The notes under the pieces are model-generated. The model saw only the letters and a program-made list of their open reading frames with translations, searched no databases and was not told the DNA's origin. Both the position numbers and the translations under genes were made by a program. Shown in pieces: positions 15,890 through 25,269 of a DNA stretch of 48,243 nucleotides. Origin of the DNA: an uncultured Prevotella sp. GTDB taxonomy: Bacteria; Bacteroidota; Bacteroidia; Bacteroidales; Bacteroidaceae. Every line of letters begins with the position of its first letter. Positions within the stretch are counted from its first letter, which is position 1. The DNA is taken from the NCBI GenBank assembly GCA_900315035.1, contig OMXO01000010.1, positions 1 to 48,243 on the forward strand, read 5' to 3'.

Positions 15890-15916
15890 CCAAAAGAAAG
15901 AAAGGAGGAGTCGGTT

Positions 15917-17101
15917 ATGACAGTACTTAAGATTCTATTATGGGTATGTTTGTTTACCGTGTTTTATACATACATCGGCTACGGCATACTACTCTATCTG
16001 ATCATCCGGGTAAAACGGCTTCTCATGGGAGGACCCCATGAGGCCGTTCTGCCGAGTGATGAGGAACTGCCCACCATGACACTGATGATCTGTGCCTATA
16101 ACGAGGAAGACGTTGTAGCAGAGAAGATGATCAACACGCTGGCACTCGACTATCCCAAGGATAAGTTGCGCATCATGTGGGTCACCGATGGCAGCAACGA
16201 CCATACGAATGAGAGGCTGGCTGCTTATCCCGAGGTGGATGTCGTGTTCAGTCCTGAACGCAGGGGAAAGAGCGCAGCCCTGAAACATGGTCTGCAGGAA
16301 CTTAAGACCCGCTATGTGGCCTTTACCGATGCTAATACGATGATTAACAAAACGGCCTTGCGCGAAATAGCCCGCCTGTTTATGGATCCTACCGTAGGAT
16401 GCGTGTCAGGTGAGAAGCGCGTTGCTGCCAGACAGGAAGGAGAGATGGCGGCAGAAGGCGAAGGCCTGTACTGGAAATATGAGAGTACGTTGAAGAAATG
16501 GGACAGCGAACTCTATTCCGCGATGGGAGCTGCTGGCGAGTTATATGCCATCGACCCCACTCTTGTCAAAGAAGTACCGGATGAAGCATTGCTCGATGAT
16601 TTCATGATGTCGATGCAGATTGTCGATGATGGCAAGCGTATCGCCTACACACCCGATGCCTATGCACAGGAATATGGCTCTGCCAACATCTTTGAGGAGT
16701 CGAAGCGCAAACGTCGCATTGCTGCTGGCGGACTGCAAAGTATCTGGTGGCTCAGAAAGATGCTCAATCCTTTCCGCCAACCCCTTGTGACCTTCCAGTA
16801 TATCAGTCATCGTGTACTGCGATGGAGCGTCGCTCCTGTGGCATTGGTACTGTTGCTGTTAGCCAACATCGCACTTGTGGCAACAGGTGCTGGTACTTTC
16901 TACACGGTACTTCTTGTCCTGCAGATACTGTTCTATATGATGGCTTTCTGCGGATGGTTCCTGAACCGCAACGGACACAAGAATAAGTTGTTATACACGA
17001 CCTATTATTTCGTCTTCATGAACCTGAATGTCTTCCGCGGGATGGCTTATTTGAAGAGTCACGGACATACCGGAACATGGGAAAAAGCAAAAAGAAGTTG
17101 A
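15917..17101 (+). CDS. Family 2 glycosyltransferase, membrane-anchored
   Basis: 394 residues. One N-terminal membrane helix (about 5-27), a cytosolic GT-A domain and three C-terminal helices (about 297-376), as in processive polysaccharide synthases. Motifs: LMICAYNEEDVV (nucleotide-binding Asn-Glu-Glu), WVTDGSNDHT, FTDANTM (the DxD equivalent is DAN), GAAGELYAIDP, DDFMMSMQI and RRIAAGGLQS (an RRxxxGG form of the QxxRW motif). The donor and polymer are unknown. The start at 15917 is preceded by AAAGGAGGAG, an unusually strong Shine-Dalgarno sequence for this phylum. It shares a unit with rng by spacing only. Confidence 0.85.
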   Translation: MTVLKILLWVCLFTVFYTYIGYGILLYLIIRVKRLLMGGPHEAVLPSDEELPTMTLMICAYNEEDVVAEKMINTLALDYPKDKLRIMWVTDGSNDHTNERLAAYPEVDVVFSPERRGKSAALKHGLQELKTRYVAFTDANTMINKTALREIARLFMDPTVGCVSGEKRVAARQEGEMAAEGEGLYWKYESTLKKWDSELYSAMGAAGELYAIDPTLVKEVPDEALLDDFMMSMQIVDDGKRIAYTPDAYAQEYGSANIFEESKRKRRIAAGGLQSIWWLRKMLNPFRQPLVTFQYISHRVLRWSVAPVALVLLLLANIALVATGAGTFYTVLLVLQILFYMMAFCGWFLNRNGHKNKLLYTTYYFVFMNLNVFRGMAYLKSHGHTGTWEKAKRS

Positions 17102-17141
17102 AAATTTCTCCATTATATTTTTTTTATTCAAATATTTTTAT

Positions 17142-17150
17142 TATTTTTGC
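17142..17150 (+). promoter_or_regulatory. -7 promoter element for the hybrid kinase
   Basis: TATTTTTGC at 17142-17150, 27 nt before the ATG at 17178, in a very A/T-rich stretch. A T-rich run occupies the -33 position. Confidence 0.6.
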
Positions 17151-17177
17151 ACCATCCTTTTGAATGTTTAGGAAGAG

Positions 17178-18434
17178 ATGGAAAAAGACGAGAAAGAGAT
17201 TCTCTTGCAGAAATTCGCAGATGCCAACCGCAAGCTGATGCTTGCTAACGAGCAGTTGGCGATAGCAAACAAGAAGCTAAAGGAATACGAGGAAAAGGCT
17301 CAGAAGGCAGAGAATGCCAGCAAGATGAAGTCACTTTTTCTCGCAAACATGAGCCATGAAATCCGCACACCACTCAATGCTATTGAAGGTTTCTCGAGAG
17401 TGATCGTGGAGACAGACTCTCAGGAGGACCGTATGAAGTTCTACGAGATTATCGAAAGCAACAACAACCGCTTACAAAGTCTTGTCAATGAGATTCTCGA
17501 CCTGTCGCGTGTAGAGTCGGGCGAGATTGTGATGAAGAAGACATCAACAGACCTCAACGAGCTTTGTGCCGGTGTGAAGAATATATTCAAGTTCCGTTGT
17601 CCTGACACCGTGAAACTGGTTTGGGAAAAGCCATTGATGACAGTGACAATGAATACTGATTCTAACCGTCTGACTCAGGTTTTCTCCAATCTCATCAGTA
17701 ATGCGCTGAAGCATACTGCTACAGGCCGCATCACCTATGGTTATAAGTTGCAGGAAGAAGCTCAGAAGATCGAGTTCTTCGTAGAAGATACTGGTTCGGG
17801 AATTGCCAAGGAGGATATAGAACAGATCTTCGAGACCTACGTCTCAAGAGATGCAGAGACCACCAAGAACGGTTATGGCTTAGGTCTGCCACTCTGTAAG
17901 ATAATTGTGGAAAAGCTTGGAGGAACCATCTCTGTAGAATCTGAGGTCGGAAAGGGCTCTACCTTCCATTTCGTCATGCCGTTCGAAGGAACAATCGGCG
18001 GTTTAGACCAGACGAAGACTGCCTCAACGACCAGCGTCCGTACAATCCGCATCAGCGAACGTTCTGACGATGCGAAGATGAAAAAGATCCTTGTGGCCGA
18101 GGATGAAGACAGCAACTATGAACTGGTGAAGATTGTGCTCCAGAAGCGCTATCGTCTGTTACGCGCGCATAATGGCATTGAAGCCGTCACCATCAACGAG
18201 GACGAGAAACCCGATATGATCCTGATGGATATCCGTATGCCAGAGATGAATGGTCTGGATGCCACACGTATCATTAAAGAGGTATCCAGCGACACCCCTG
18301 TTGTCGCCCTTAGCGCCTATGCTTTTGAAGAGAATGTCCGTGAAGCGAAAGCTGCTGGCTGTGATGATTTCCTGGCTAAGCCCTTCAAGGTGGAGAATCT
18401 GATAGAAGTGGTAAGGAAATATCTGAACGACTAA
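17178..18434 (+). CDS. Soluble hybrid histidine kinase / response regulator
   Basis: 418 residues with no signal peptide or membrane helix. An N-terminal coiled coil (about 1-48) is followed by HisKA with phospho-acceptor His about residue 59 in SHEIRTPLNAIEGFS, then HATPase with N box NLISNALKH, DTGSGIAKEDIEQIF and GYGLGLPLCK, and a C-terminal receiver domain from about residue 308 with VAEDEDSN, phospho-acceptor Asp about residue 350 in ILMDIRMPEMNG, and K in FLAKPFK. There is no output domain and no recognisable sensor, so input must be through the coiled coil or a partner, and output by phosphotransfer or binding. It is 18 nt upstream of the EEP-family gene. Confidence 0.9.
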   Translation: MEKDEKEILLQKFADANRKLMLANEQLAIANKKLKEYEEKAQKAENASKMKSLFLANMSHEIRTPLNAIEGFSRVIVETDSQEDRMKFYEIIESNNNRLQSLVNEILDLSRVESGEIVMKKTSTDLNELCAGVKNIFKFRCPDTVKLVWEKPLMTVTMNTDSNRLTQVFSNLISNALKHTATGRITYGYKLQEEAQKIEFFVEDTGSGIAKEDIEQIFETYVSRDAETTKNGYGLGLPLCKIIVEKLGGTISVESEVGKGSTFHFVMPFEGTIGGLDQTKTASTTSVRTIRISERSDDAKMKKILVAEDEDSNYELVKIVLQKRYRLLRAHNGIEAVTINEDEKPDMILMDIRMPEMNGLDATRIIKEVSSDTPVVALSAYAFEENVREAKAAGCDDFLAKPFKVENLIEVVRKYLND

Positions 18435-18452
18435 AATCAACAACAAATCAAT

Positions 18453-19514
18453 ATGGGAAAACTTGCTGTACAGAAATATTTCTCTCTCATGATGCTGATC
18501 ATCACATTCCTGTTGATGATATTCACCTTTGTAGGACTCTATGGTGGTAACGTACCACCAGCAGGAAATGCAGCAAGAGCTATGCTTGTCTATGCGTTGC
18601 CAATCTTGATTTTAGGAAATATCGTCTTCCTGATCTATTGGTTGGTCTTACGTAAGTTCCACTGGATGATTATGCCACTGATCACCATCTTATGCTGTAT
18701 CCCTTATACCGGGACTCTCTATAAGTTTGGATCGCTTGACGAGAGTGCCGACAGTAAACCTGGCATCAAGTTAGTGACCTATAACGTGGCAAGATTCAGT
18801 CTGGAGACATCGGGGTTCATGGCACAGGATATTCTTTCTGAGATGAAGAAACAGAAAGTGGATATTGTCTGTTTCCAGGAGTATAGTGACTTTGCCGGCG
18901 ATAAGAAGAACTCTGACTCCTATAAAGAGTATTTCCCCTATCATGCCCAAGGCCAGAGCGATATGATGATCTATAGTCGCTATCCGATCACCAATTCAAA
19001 GAACATCAAGTTCGAGATGACCAACAACAGTGCCATGTGGGCAGAGATCAACGTCAACGATAATATTTACCGTGTCTATAATGTGCATCTTGAGACAACC
19101 GGTCTGAACAGCACACTCAGACGAGCCACCAAAATGGCGAATAACGGATTAGAGGTTCAAAACAATGCACTTATCAATGCGATCTATGGTAATTATACTC
19201 TTGGTATGATTGCCCGATCAGGCCAGGCCAATATGTTGGCAATGGATATGCGCGAGTCGAATCACCCGATTATTGTCTGCGGTGACTTCAACGATGTCCC
19301 CTACTCTTATGTCTATAACACGATGCTTGGAGACAAGATTGATGGTTTTAAAGAGTGTGGAAGCGGTTTCATGCATACCTTCCGCGGAGGAAAGAAGATG
19401 GTGCGTATCGACTACATCTTCCATGATAAGGAACTGGAAGGTCTCAGCTACTATAAAAAGGACCTGAGCTATTCTGACCACTATCCTGTATTCATGAAGA
19501 TCGCAACCAAATAA
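18453..19514 (+). CDS. Membrane-anchored endonuclease/exonuclease/phosphatase family protein
   Basis: 353 residues. Three hydrophobic segments in the first 90 residues (about 8-30, 39-64, 68-90), then an EEP (DNase I-like) domain. Catalytic motifs are all present: TYNVARF, IVCFQEYSDF with the metal Glu, NVHLETTG, VCGDFNDVPYS, and SDHYPVFM with the C-terminal His. The fold covers nucleases, phosphoinositide phosphatases and sphingomyelinases, so the substrate is not determined; the topology places the domain probably on the periplasmic side. Ends at a clear terminator. Confidence 0.85.
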   Translation: MGKLAVQKYFSLMMLIITFLLMIFTFVGLYGGNVPPAGNAARAMLVYALPILILGNIVFLIYWLVLRKFHWMIMPLITILCCIPYTGTLYKFGSLDESADSKPGIKLVTYNVARFSLETSGFMAQDILSEMKKQKVDIVCFQEYSDFAGDKKNSDSYKEYFPYHAQGQSDMMIYSRYPITNSKNIKFEMTNNSAMWAEINVNDNIYRVYNVHLETTGLNSTLRRATKMANNGLEVQNNALINAIYGNYTLGMIARSGQANMLAMDMRESNHPIIVCGDFNDVPYSYVYNTMLGDKIDGFKECGSGFMHTFRGGKKMVRIDYIFHDKELEGLSYYKKDLSYSDHYPVFMKIATK

Positions 19515-19541
19515 TCAGAAAACATACTACATACTAAACAG

Positions 19542-19573
19542 AAAAAGGGAACCTTCTCAGGCTCCCTTTTTTT
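19542..19573 (+). terminator. Intrinsic terminator after the EEP gene
   Basis: AAAAAGGGAACC (19542-19553) pairs with GGCTCCCTTTTT with one mismatch around a 6-nt loop and ends in a T run. Confidence 0.85.
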
Positions 19574-19750
19574 AAACCATCCGCATTACATAAAAAAAAC
19601 TTGTACTGCGCATGGAGAGCGAATAATACTTATCTCGCGATAAATAAGATTCCAAATTAACCTTAATAATCTAATACCATGAAAAACACAATGCAAATAT
19701 AGAAAGAAATCCCGACTTACCATCTACATTCGGCCACAAAAGAATATAAT
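19574..19750. other. Intergenic stretch without a supported gene
   Basis: Only a minus-strand TATATTTGC (19701 down to 19693) matching a -7 element and a small hairpin around CTTATCTCGCGATAAATAAG (about 19630-19650) are seen. No reading frame of meaningful length. Confidence 0.5.
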
Positions 19751-20245
19751 TTAACTCTTGTTAAGCTTATCTGCATTCCATTTAAGAATATTTTGCAGAA
19801 GTATTCTTTCTATCCGTTGCTGTTGTATCTCACTCCATGGAAAAGATTGATAGATGGGTTGCCAGTTAGGCGTATAATACTTCACACAGCTTTCACCATA
19901 GACAGAGTCTGTCACAAATGTTTCAGCGAGAACCACAACCTGCCGAATCGTGTCAACTGGTTCGTCGAGGTTCAACAGAAGCATATCTACCCTCATGGCA
20001 TGATTCATATGAATGGAAAGGCTGTCTTCTGTCAATGCTGTCATGATGCTATTGCCACCAAACTGATTCTTGACTTCTGCCTTCATGTTTGAATCCATGA
20101 AATCTATGAAGTCGAGCCTGTTGTTATTCGACAGGTAAGGCATCAGTGAATCTGGCATCGACTTGAAGACGTCACGAATGGTCAGATGCTGAGCAGGTGC
20201 ACACAGAGCTACAGAAAGCAGCCATCCCATCAGAAGTTTCTTCAT
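19751..20245 (-). CDS. DUF3256 family protein, exported
   Basis: 164 residues. Signal peptide MKKLLMGWLLSVALCAPAQ. The mature part has MPDSLMPYLSNNNRLDFIDFMDS and MKAEVKNQFGGNSIMTALTED, which I recognise as the Bacteroidetes family DUF3256. No function is known. Its ATG overlaps the stop of the paaK-like gene by 4 nt (ATGA type), so it is translationally coupled and is the last gene of the ileS operon. Confidence 0.8.
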   Translation of the reverse strand: MKKLLMGWLLSVALCAPAQHLTIRDVFKSMPDSLMPYLSNNNRLDFIDFMDSNMKAEVKNQFGGNSIMTALTEDSLSIHMNHAMRVDMLLLNLDEPVDTIRQVVVLAETFVTDSVYGESCVKYYTPNWQPIYQSFPWSEIQQQRIERILLQNILKWNADKLNKS

Positions 20246-21582
20246 CCTCTACTTGGTCTAAGATCCTTTACACGCACGGCCTTACCCTCACTTTGGGGCA
20301 GAGAGCCTTTTTTCACAAGCTTCACACGCGGAGTCAACAGGATTTCATCCTTCAAGGCACGCTGGATGTCTTTCATCATCTGCTGCATCTCAGGATAAAT
20401 ATCTGTCTCCAGGCCTTCGAGTTCCACCTCTACGGTCATCACATCGTTATCATCGATGGTCTCGAGGGTGATCAGATAGTTGCTGCCAAGTCCCGGATAC
20501 TGCACAAGGATCTTTTCTACCTGCATCGGGAACACATTCACTCCCTTGATGATAAACATATCGTCGGTACGACCCTTGATACGGTCAATACGGCGATGCG
20601 TACGTCCACACTTACACGGCTCAGCAATGATGCGCGTAAGGTCGCGAGTGCGATAGCGCAAGATTGGCATCATATTACGGTCAAGCGTGGTAAGCACCAT
20701 CTCACCCATCACACCGTCAGGCACTGGCTCCAAGGTGTCTGGATCCACGATTTCTACAATATAGTTATCTTCCCAGAGATGCATACCATCCTGATACTTG
20801 CACTCGAAAGCGACACCAGGACCATTCATCTCTGTCATACCAAACGAATTGTAGGCTTTTACACCCAGCATACGCTCTATACGTCTGCGCTGCTCCTCTG
20901 TGTGGGGCTCAGCACCGATACACAGGGTACGGAGTTTGGTGGAGGCAGGATCTACTCCTTCCTCTTTAAAGACTTCTGCCAGACGGATGGCATATGACGG
21001 GATGGCATGCAGACAGGTAGTACCGAAGTCCTTAATGAACTTAATCTGGCGCTTAGAGTTACCTGCAGCAGCAGGAACTGTCATAGCACCCAACCATTCT
21101 GCACCATACTGGAAGCCCAGACCACCAGTAAACATACCATAACCACTGGAGTTCTGGAAGACATCACTCTTACGGCAACCTACCATATAGAGGTTACGGG
21201 CAATCATATTGGCCCATGAGCAGATATCATGTTCTGAATAGATAACGACACAGGGATTTCCCGTGGTACCACTTGTGGAGTGGATACGGACGGCATCATC
21301 CATATTCGCACCAACGAGTCCGAAGGGATAGTTGTCACGCAGATCCTGCTTCGTGGTGAAGGGAATCTTCCGGAGGTCTTCAAGACTGTTGATAGAATCA
21401 GGGGTGATACCCAGATCGCCCAACCGTTTCTTATAGAATGGAGAGTTCAGGGCAATTCTAATACTCTCTTTGAGTTTCTTTACCTGCAGCGCTTCAAGCT
21501 GCTCTCTTGGCATCGTCTCGATTTCCGGCTGCCAGTACTCACCATCAGGTTTGATGGTTGACATGATTTTTTCGTCAGTCAT
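20242..21582 (-). CDS. Phenylacetate-CoA ligase family protein (PaaK-like)
   Basis: 446 residues. An AMP-forming acyl-CoA ligase for aryl acids (phenylacetate or indoleacetate). Motifs: adenylate-forming loop IHSTSGTTGNPCV (about residue 100), YNSFGMTEMNGPG, LRYRTRDLTRI, a CKCGRTHRRI cysteine pair typical of PaaK, and RTDDMFIIKGVNVFP near the C-terminal domain. In anaerobes such ligases usually recover arylacetates made by indolepyruvate:ferredoxin oxidoreductase (iorAB); those genes are not in this window. 12 nt after rsmE. Confidence 0.88.
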   Translation of the reverse strand: MTDEKIMSTIKPDGEYWQPEIETMPREQLEALQVKKLKESIRIALNSPFYKKRLGDLGITPDSINSLEDLRKIPFTTKQDLRDNYPFGLVGANMDDAVRIHSTSGTTGNPCVVIYSEHDICSWANMIARNLYMVGCRKSDVFQNSSGYGMFTGGLGFQYGAEWLGAMTVPAAAGNSKRQIKFIKDFGTTCLHAIPSYAIRLAEVFKEEGVDPASTKLRTLCIGAEPHTEEQRRRIERMLGVKAYNSFGMTEMNGPGVAFECKYQDGMHLWEDNYIVEIVDPDTLEPVPDGVMGEMVLTTLDRNMMPILRYRTRDLTRIIAEPCKCGRTHRRIDRIKGRTDDMFIIKGVNVFPMQVEKILVQYPGLGSNYLITLETIDDNDVMTVEVELEGLETDIYPEMQQMMKDIQRALKDEILLTPRVKLVKKGSLPQSEGKAVRVKDLRPSRG

Positions 21583-21594
21583 ATGATCCTGTTT

Positions 21595-22329
21595 TTATTT
21601 GTTATTATTCATTTCTTGTGATAGTTGCATCATCATAACGGCAGACAGTCCTGCTGTCTCTGTACGCAAGCGGCTCTTACCTAAATCCACAGATATGAAA
21701 CCTGCATCTATGGCTGTCTGTACCTCTTGAACAGAGAAATCTCCCTCTGGCCCTATCATAACGACAGCATCCGGGCTGTCCGAAGGCTTGCGGAGTTCAT
21801 CGAATAGATAGGTACGCGGTATCTCCTCATAGCAATGGGCGATATATTTGCGGCCAGTAAAAGGCTGTTGGATAAAATGCTTAAACGACATCATATCATT
21901 CAACACGGGTTTCCAGGCCTTATGACTCTGTTTCATGGCTGAAACTGCAATCTTCTCCAGACGTGTGCACTTGATCTGGCGTCGCTCAGAGAACTGACAG
22001 TCAACAAACGTCACCTCATCCACACCGACCTCAACCACTTTCTCTACCATCCATTCGATCCTGTCTATCATCTTTGTCGGTGCAATAGCAAGATGCAGAC
22101 GACCTTTCCATTGTGGCGCTTGCGGCAATGTCTCCTCTATCTCATAATAGCAGTGATGAGCAGCAGCAAGCGTCACTCGTGCCCGATAGAAATTCCCCAC
22201 CCCATCCATCAGATACATCTCATCACCGTCTTTCAGACGGAGGACACGCATGGCATGGAGCGCCTCTTCCTGAGGTAATTCCTGCTGCTGGGCAGCTTCA
22301 GGCACATAGAAAAATCTGATCTCCTTCAT
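21595..22329 (-). CDS. rsmE: 16S rRNA (uracil(1498)-N(3))-methyltransferase
   Basis: Methylates U1498 of 16S rRNA in the decoding region of the 30S subunit. The start at 22327-22329 gives MKEIRFFYVPEA and 244 residues, normal for the family; it overlaps the stop of the upstream permease gene as TGATG, which decides against an in-frame upstream codon at 22431. N-terminal PUA-like part with ALHAMRVLRLKDGDEMYLMDG, then the SPOUT methyltransferase part with SERRQIKCTRLEKIAVSAMKQSHKAWKP split over residues about 120-150, IGPEGDFS and LGKSRLRTETAGLSAV forming the AdoMet knot. Confidence 0.93.
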   Translation of the reverse strand: MKEIRFFYVPEAAQQQELPQEEALHAMRVLRLKDGDEMYLMDGVGNFYRARVTLAAAHHCYYEIEETLPQAPQWKGRLHLAIAPTKMIDRIEWMVEKVVEVGVDEVTFVDCQFSERRQIKCTRLEKIAVSAMKQSHKAWKPVLNDMMSFKHFIQQPFTGRKYIAHCYEEIPRTYLFDELRKPSDSPDAVVMIGPEGDFSVQEVQTAIDAGFISVDLGKSRLRTETAGLSAVMMMQLSQEMNNNK

Positions 22330-23648
22330 CACTCTGTGGTACTGGGGGCTTTTTCCGGGTGGAAAACCAGGGCAAAGGAAACTGCTACGACTAATGCAAA
22401 AGCAGAGAAGATAAACCAACAAGTAGTCCACTCACCCTGCAAGAACCCGTTGTCCCATTGACAGTAATGATTGACAATCTCACCAGCAGCCAATGTGCCG
22501 AAGGTAGCTCCTACACCATTGGTCATCATCATAAACAGACCCTGAGCCGATGCCTTGACGGAGGGGGCGCACTCCTGATCAACAAAGATACCACCAGAGA
22601 CATTGAAGAAATCGAATGCCACACCATAGACGATACACGACAAGATAAACATGATAACACCAGGCATGGCAGGATTACCGATTCCAAAGAAACCGAAACG
22701 GAACACCCATGCAAACATGGACATCAACATCACCACCTTGATACCATATCGTTTGAGGAAAAACGGTATCATTAGGATACAGAGAGCCTCACTGATCTGT
22801 GAGATACTGGTGAGCAGTGTGGCGTTATTAGCAGCAAACGATGAGGAGATGGCAGCATCGGCACTTCCCTTGAAACTGGTAATAAACGGTCCTGCATAAC
22901 CATTCGTCACCTGCAGGCACATACCCAATAAGGCCGAGAAGATAAAGAACAATGCCATCTTCTTTTTCTTGAACAACTTAAAGGCACTCAGTCCGAAACT
23001 CTCTGCCAGAGACACATTCTCTTTCTTCTCCAGTTTACATACTGGCAGTGTATAGCAGTAGAGCCAGAGTACGATACTCAAGATACCGGAAACAAAGAAC
23101 TGCATGTAAGTGTACTGGAACTTATGAGCACTCTCGGACAGGGTGAATGAGAAAGAGCCGTCTTCGAGGATGGCACAGTTGACAAACCACATGGTCATGA
23201 TAAAACCAACGGTTCCTAACACACGGATTGGCGGGAAATCCTTCACGGTATCCAACCCGTTATTCTTCAGGATTGTAAACGCAGTGGTATTGGCCAGTGC
23301 GATGGTTGGCATATAGAAAGCGACGCTGAGGGTATAGAATGTAATAAACAGCGATTTGTTGGGCAGCTCTTGTCCGAAGCCAGCCTGAAATCCCATCCAC
23401 CAACAAGCCAACATGAAGCCTCCTGCTAACAGATGACAGAGACCAAGTACGCGCTGTGGTTGCATATACCTGTCAGCAACAATACCCATCAGGGTAGGCA
23501 TAAAGATACTGACTATTCCTTGAATAGCATAGAACCAGGATATCTGATTACCCAGTCCTGCCACTCCAAGATAGTTTCCCATACAGGTCAAGTAAGCACC
23601 CCATACAGCAAACTCAAGGAAATTCATTAAAGATAGACGAAATTTCAT
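22329..23648 (-). CDS. MFS nucleoside:H+ symporter, NupG-like
   Basis: 439 residues with about 12 hydrophobic helices. It closely resembles E. coli NupG/XapB: MNFLEFAVWGAYLTCMGNYL, FMPTLMGIVADRY, DFPPIRVLGTVGFIMTMW, FFIFSALLGMCLQVTN, ISQISEALCILMIPFFLKRYG and YGVAFDFFNVSGGIFVDQE match the family in order. Likely imports nucleosides, feeding enzymes such as DeoD at 8172-8879. It lies 5 nt after the DUF4296 gene and overlaps rsmE by 1 nt, deep in the ileS operon. Confidence 0.88.
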   Translation of the reverse strand: MKFRLSLMNFLEFAVWGAYLTCMGNYLGVAGLGNQISWFYAIQGIVSIFMPTLMGIVADRYMQPQRVLGLCHLLAGGFMLACWWMGFQAGFGQELPNKSLFITFYTLSVAFYMPTIALANTTAFTILKNNGLDTVKDFPPIRVLGTVGFIMTMWFVNCAILEDGSFSFTLSESAHKFQYTYMQFFVSGILSIVLWLYCYTLPVCKLEKKENVSLAESFGLSAFKLFKKKKMALFFIFSALLGMCLQVTNGYAGPFITSFKGSADAAISSSFAANNATLLTSISQISEALCILMIPFFLKRYGIKVVMLMSMFAWVFRFGFFGIGNPAMPGVIMFILSCIVYGVAFDFFNVSGGIFVDQECAPSVKASAQGLFMMMTNGVGATFGTLAAGEIVNHYCQWDNGFLQGEWTTCWFIFSAFALVVAVSFALVFHPEKAPSTTE

Positions 23649-23653
23649 AATGA

Positions 23654-24610
23654 TTATTTTTTAGTTAATGGTTCTATTCTTCGTTGGTTGGAAGGTTCTG
23701 CATCAGGCTTTACCGGCACAGGCCTTTCCCCAAGTTTATGGACTCTGGGTTTTAAGGAGTCTGAATGCAGTTTGGTGCTATCACTCGTGACAGACGCTGG
23801 TTGGTCGGCTTCTTGAGGCGTCTCTGTAGCCGACAGTTCCGGATGATGGAAACGAATCAGTTGGATATGGTCTGCCATGAACATACACATATCGTTATCA
23901 TTATCCTGACCCTGACGCATACCCATATACAGATAGCCCTTGAACTCTTTGGGACGAAGGCTGCAGATAGGTATATTCAGTTTGGCAATGCCCATCATAG
24001 GCACACTCATGCTCTGAGTGATGACACTGTCGTTCTCATAAACGACAGACAACAGGACGGTGGCATTTCTGGAACCGCTCTGTACAAGAAAACTGCACCC
24101 GAAGGTGAGCATATAACTGTCGTTGCTATGACAGGCTGTATCAGCCTTCTGCGAGAACTGGTAGATATTATAAGGCGACTGAGGGAAGAGGATCTGATGG
24201 CGACGGGCTGTCCAGATGTCAGCCGTATCTCCTGAGAGTGAATGAGTCATATATCTTTCCACCTCACTTGAAGATGCACCTAACTCCACAGCGTCTTCAC
24301 TGAGACGTTTCTGTACTCTCTCGTAAATCTTGTACAGGTCTTCAAGATGGTTGTAGTAATACACCATGGAAGAGTCGAACTGTGCCTCGGTGACGCCATA
24401 TTTCTTGAACACAAGTCCATGGTTATATTGTAATCGGTAGTCTTCGCCCTGGGAGTAATCGGAACGGATGCCTTGTGCCACATAATAGTCATATAGAAGG
24501 TCTTCCATATCATCGGGCTGTATGACATCACCTGGAATAGTCGGCTTACATGCAACAAACAGCAACCCGAGAGCCAGTAATATCAACCGATGTACTCTAT
24601 ATGTAGTCAT
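23654..24610 (-). CDS. DUF4296 domain lipoprotein
   Basis: 318 residues. Lipoprotein signal MTTYRVHRLILLALGLLFVAC with lipobox FVAC. DUF4296 region at about 25-115: IPGDVIQPDDMEDLLYDYYV and YNHGLVFKKYGVTEAQFDSS MVYYY. A Pro/Thr/Ser/Lys-rich C-terminal tail (about 265-318) looks disordered. The function is unknown; the family is widespread in Bacteroidetes and commonly adjoins lspA. Here its ATG overlaps the lspA stop by 4 nt, next to the peptidase that would process it. Confidence 0.85.
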   Translation of the reverse strand: MTTYRVHRLILLALGLLFVACKPTIPGDVIQPDDMEDLLYDYYVAQGIRSDYSQGEDYRLQYNHGLVFKKYGVTEAQFDSSMVYYYNHLEDLYKIYERVQKRLSEDAVELGASSSEVERYMTHSLSGDTADIWTARRHQILFPQSPYNIYQFSQKADTACHSNDSYMLTFGCSFLVQSGSRNATVLLSVVYENDSVITQSMSVPMMGIAKLNIPICSLRPKEFKGYLYMGMRQGQDNDNDMCMFMADHIQLIRFHHPELSATETPQEADQPASVTSDSTKLHSDSLKPRVHKLGERPVPVKPDAEPSNQRRIEPLTKK

Positions 24611-25269
24611 ACCTTATCTGCTTCGTTCTTTTCCAATTTCCGGGACAAGGATATCTTACTGATCTCCTCACGATAAAACAGTAGGAGCACTACCACACTC
24701 ACACTGATACTTGCATCTGCAAAATTAAAGACAGGACTGAAGAAGACAAAATGCTCTCCACCGACAAAGGGCATCCACAATGGCCATTCCGTCTCTATCA
24801 ACGGGAAATAGAACATATCCACGACCTTACCCATGAGGAATGGTGCATAACCAGACCCGAAGGGTACAAAGTATGAGACGTAATACGGAGACGACTCGTT
24901 AAAAATCAACCCATAGAAGAGACAGTCAATCAGGTTGCCCACAGCACCTGCAAAGATCATGGCCAGACAAACGATATAACCTGTTTTTGCCTGACGTCTG
25001 ATTTCCAGACAGGTATAGTAGCCCAACAGGGTAATAGCAATCACACGGAACAGCGACAAGACGACCTTGCTTCCCAACTGCATCCCGAATGCCATCCCCA
25101 TGTTCTCGATAAAGGTGATATAAAACCAGTCTGTCACATGGATACTCTCATGCAGACACATGGAGGTCTTCACCCAGATTTTGATGGCTTGGTCAATAAG
25201 GAGAATGGCGACTACAATCAGTGTCGCCAGTCTTCCTTTGGTGATCATTGGATGATTCGTCGTAGTCAC
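24607..25269 (-). CDS. lspA: Lipoprotein signal peptidase (signal peptidase II)
   Basis: Inner-membrane aspartic protease that removes the signal peptide of lipidated prolipoproteins. 220 residues, longer than the 160-170 of proteobacterial enzymes, as usual in Bacteroidetes, with an extra periplasmic loop (SSPYYVSYFVPFGSGYAPF) and a C-terminal basic tail. The two catalytic aspartates are in GNLIDCLFYG and FNFADASISV; four hydrophobic helices are visible. ATGA overlaps on both sides (DUF4296 and dksA-like) indicate tight coupling. Confidence 0.93.
   Translation of the reverse strand: MTTTNHPMITKGRLATLIVVAILLIDQAIKIWVKTSMCLHESIHVTDWFYITFIENMGMAFGMQLGSKVVLSLFRVIAITLLGYYTCLEIRRQAKTGYIVCLAMIFAGAVGNLIDCLFYGLIFNESSPYYVSYFVPFGSGYAPFLMGKVVDMFYFPLIETEWPLWMPFVGGEHFVFFSPVFNFADASISVSVVVLLLFYREEISKISLSRKLEKNEADKV

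Noticed and set aside
22330-22431. 34-residue N-terminal extension of RsmE
   Set aside because: It overlaps the permease gene; TGATG coupling and family alignment favour 22329.
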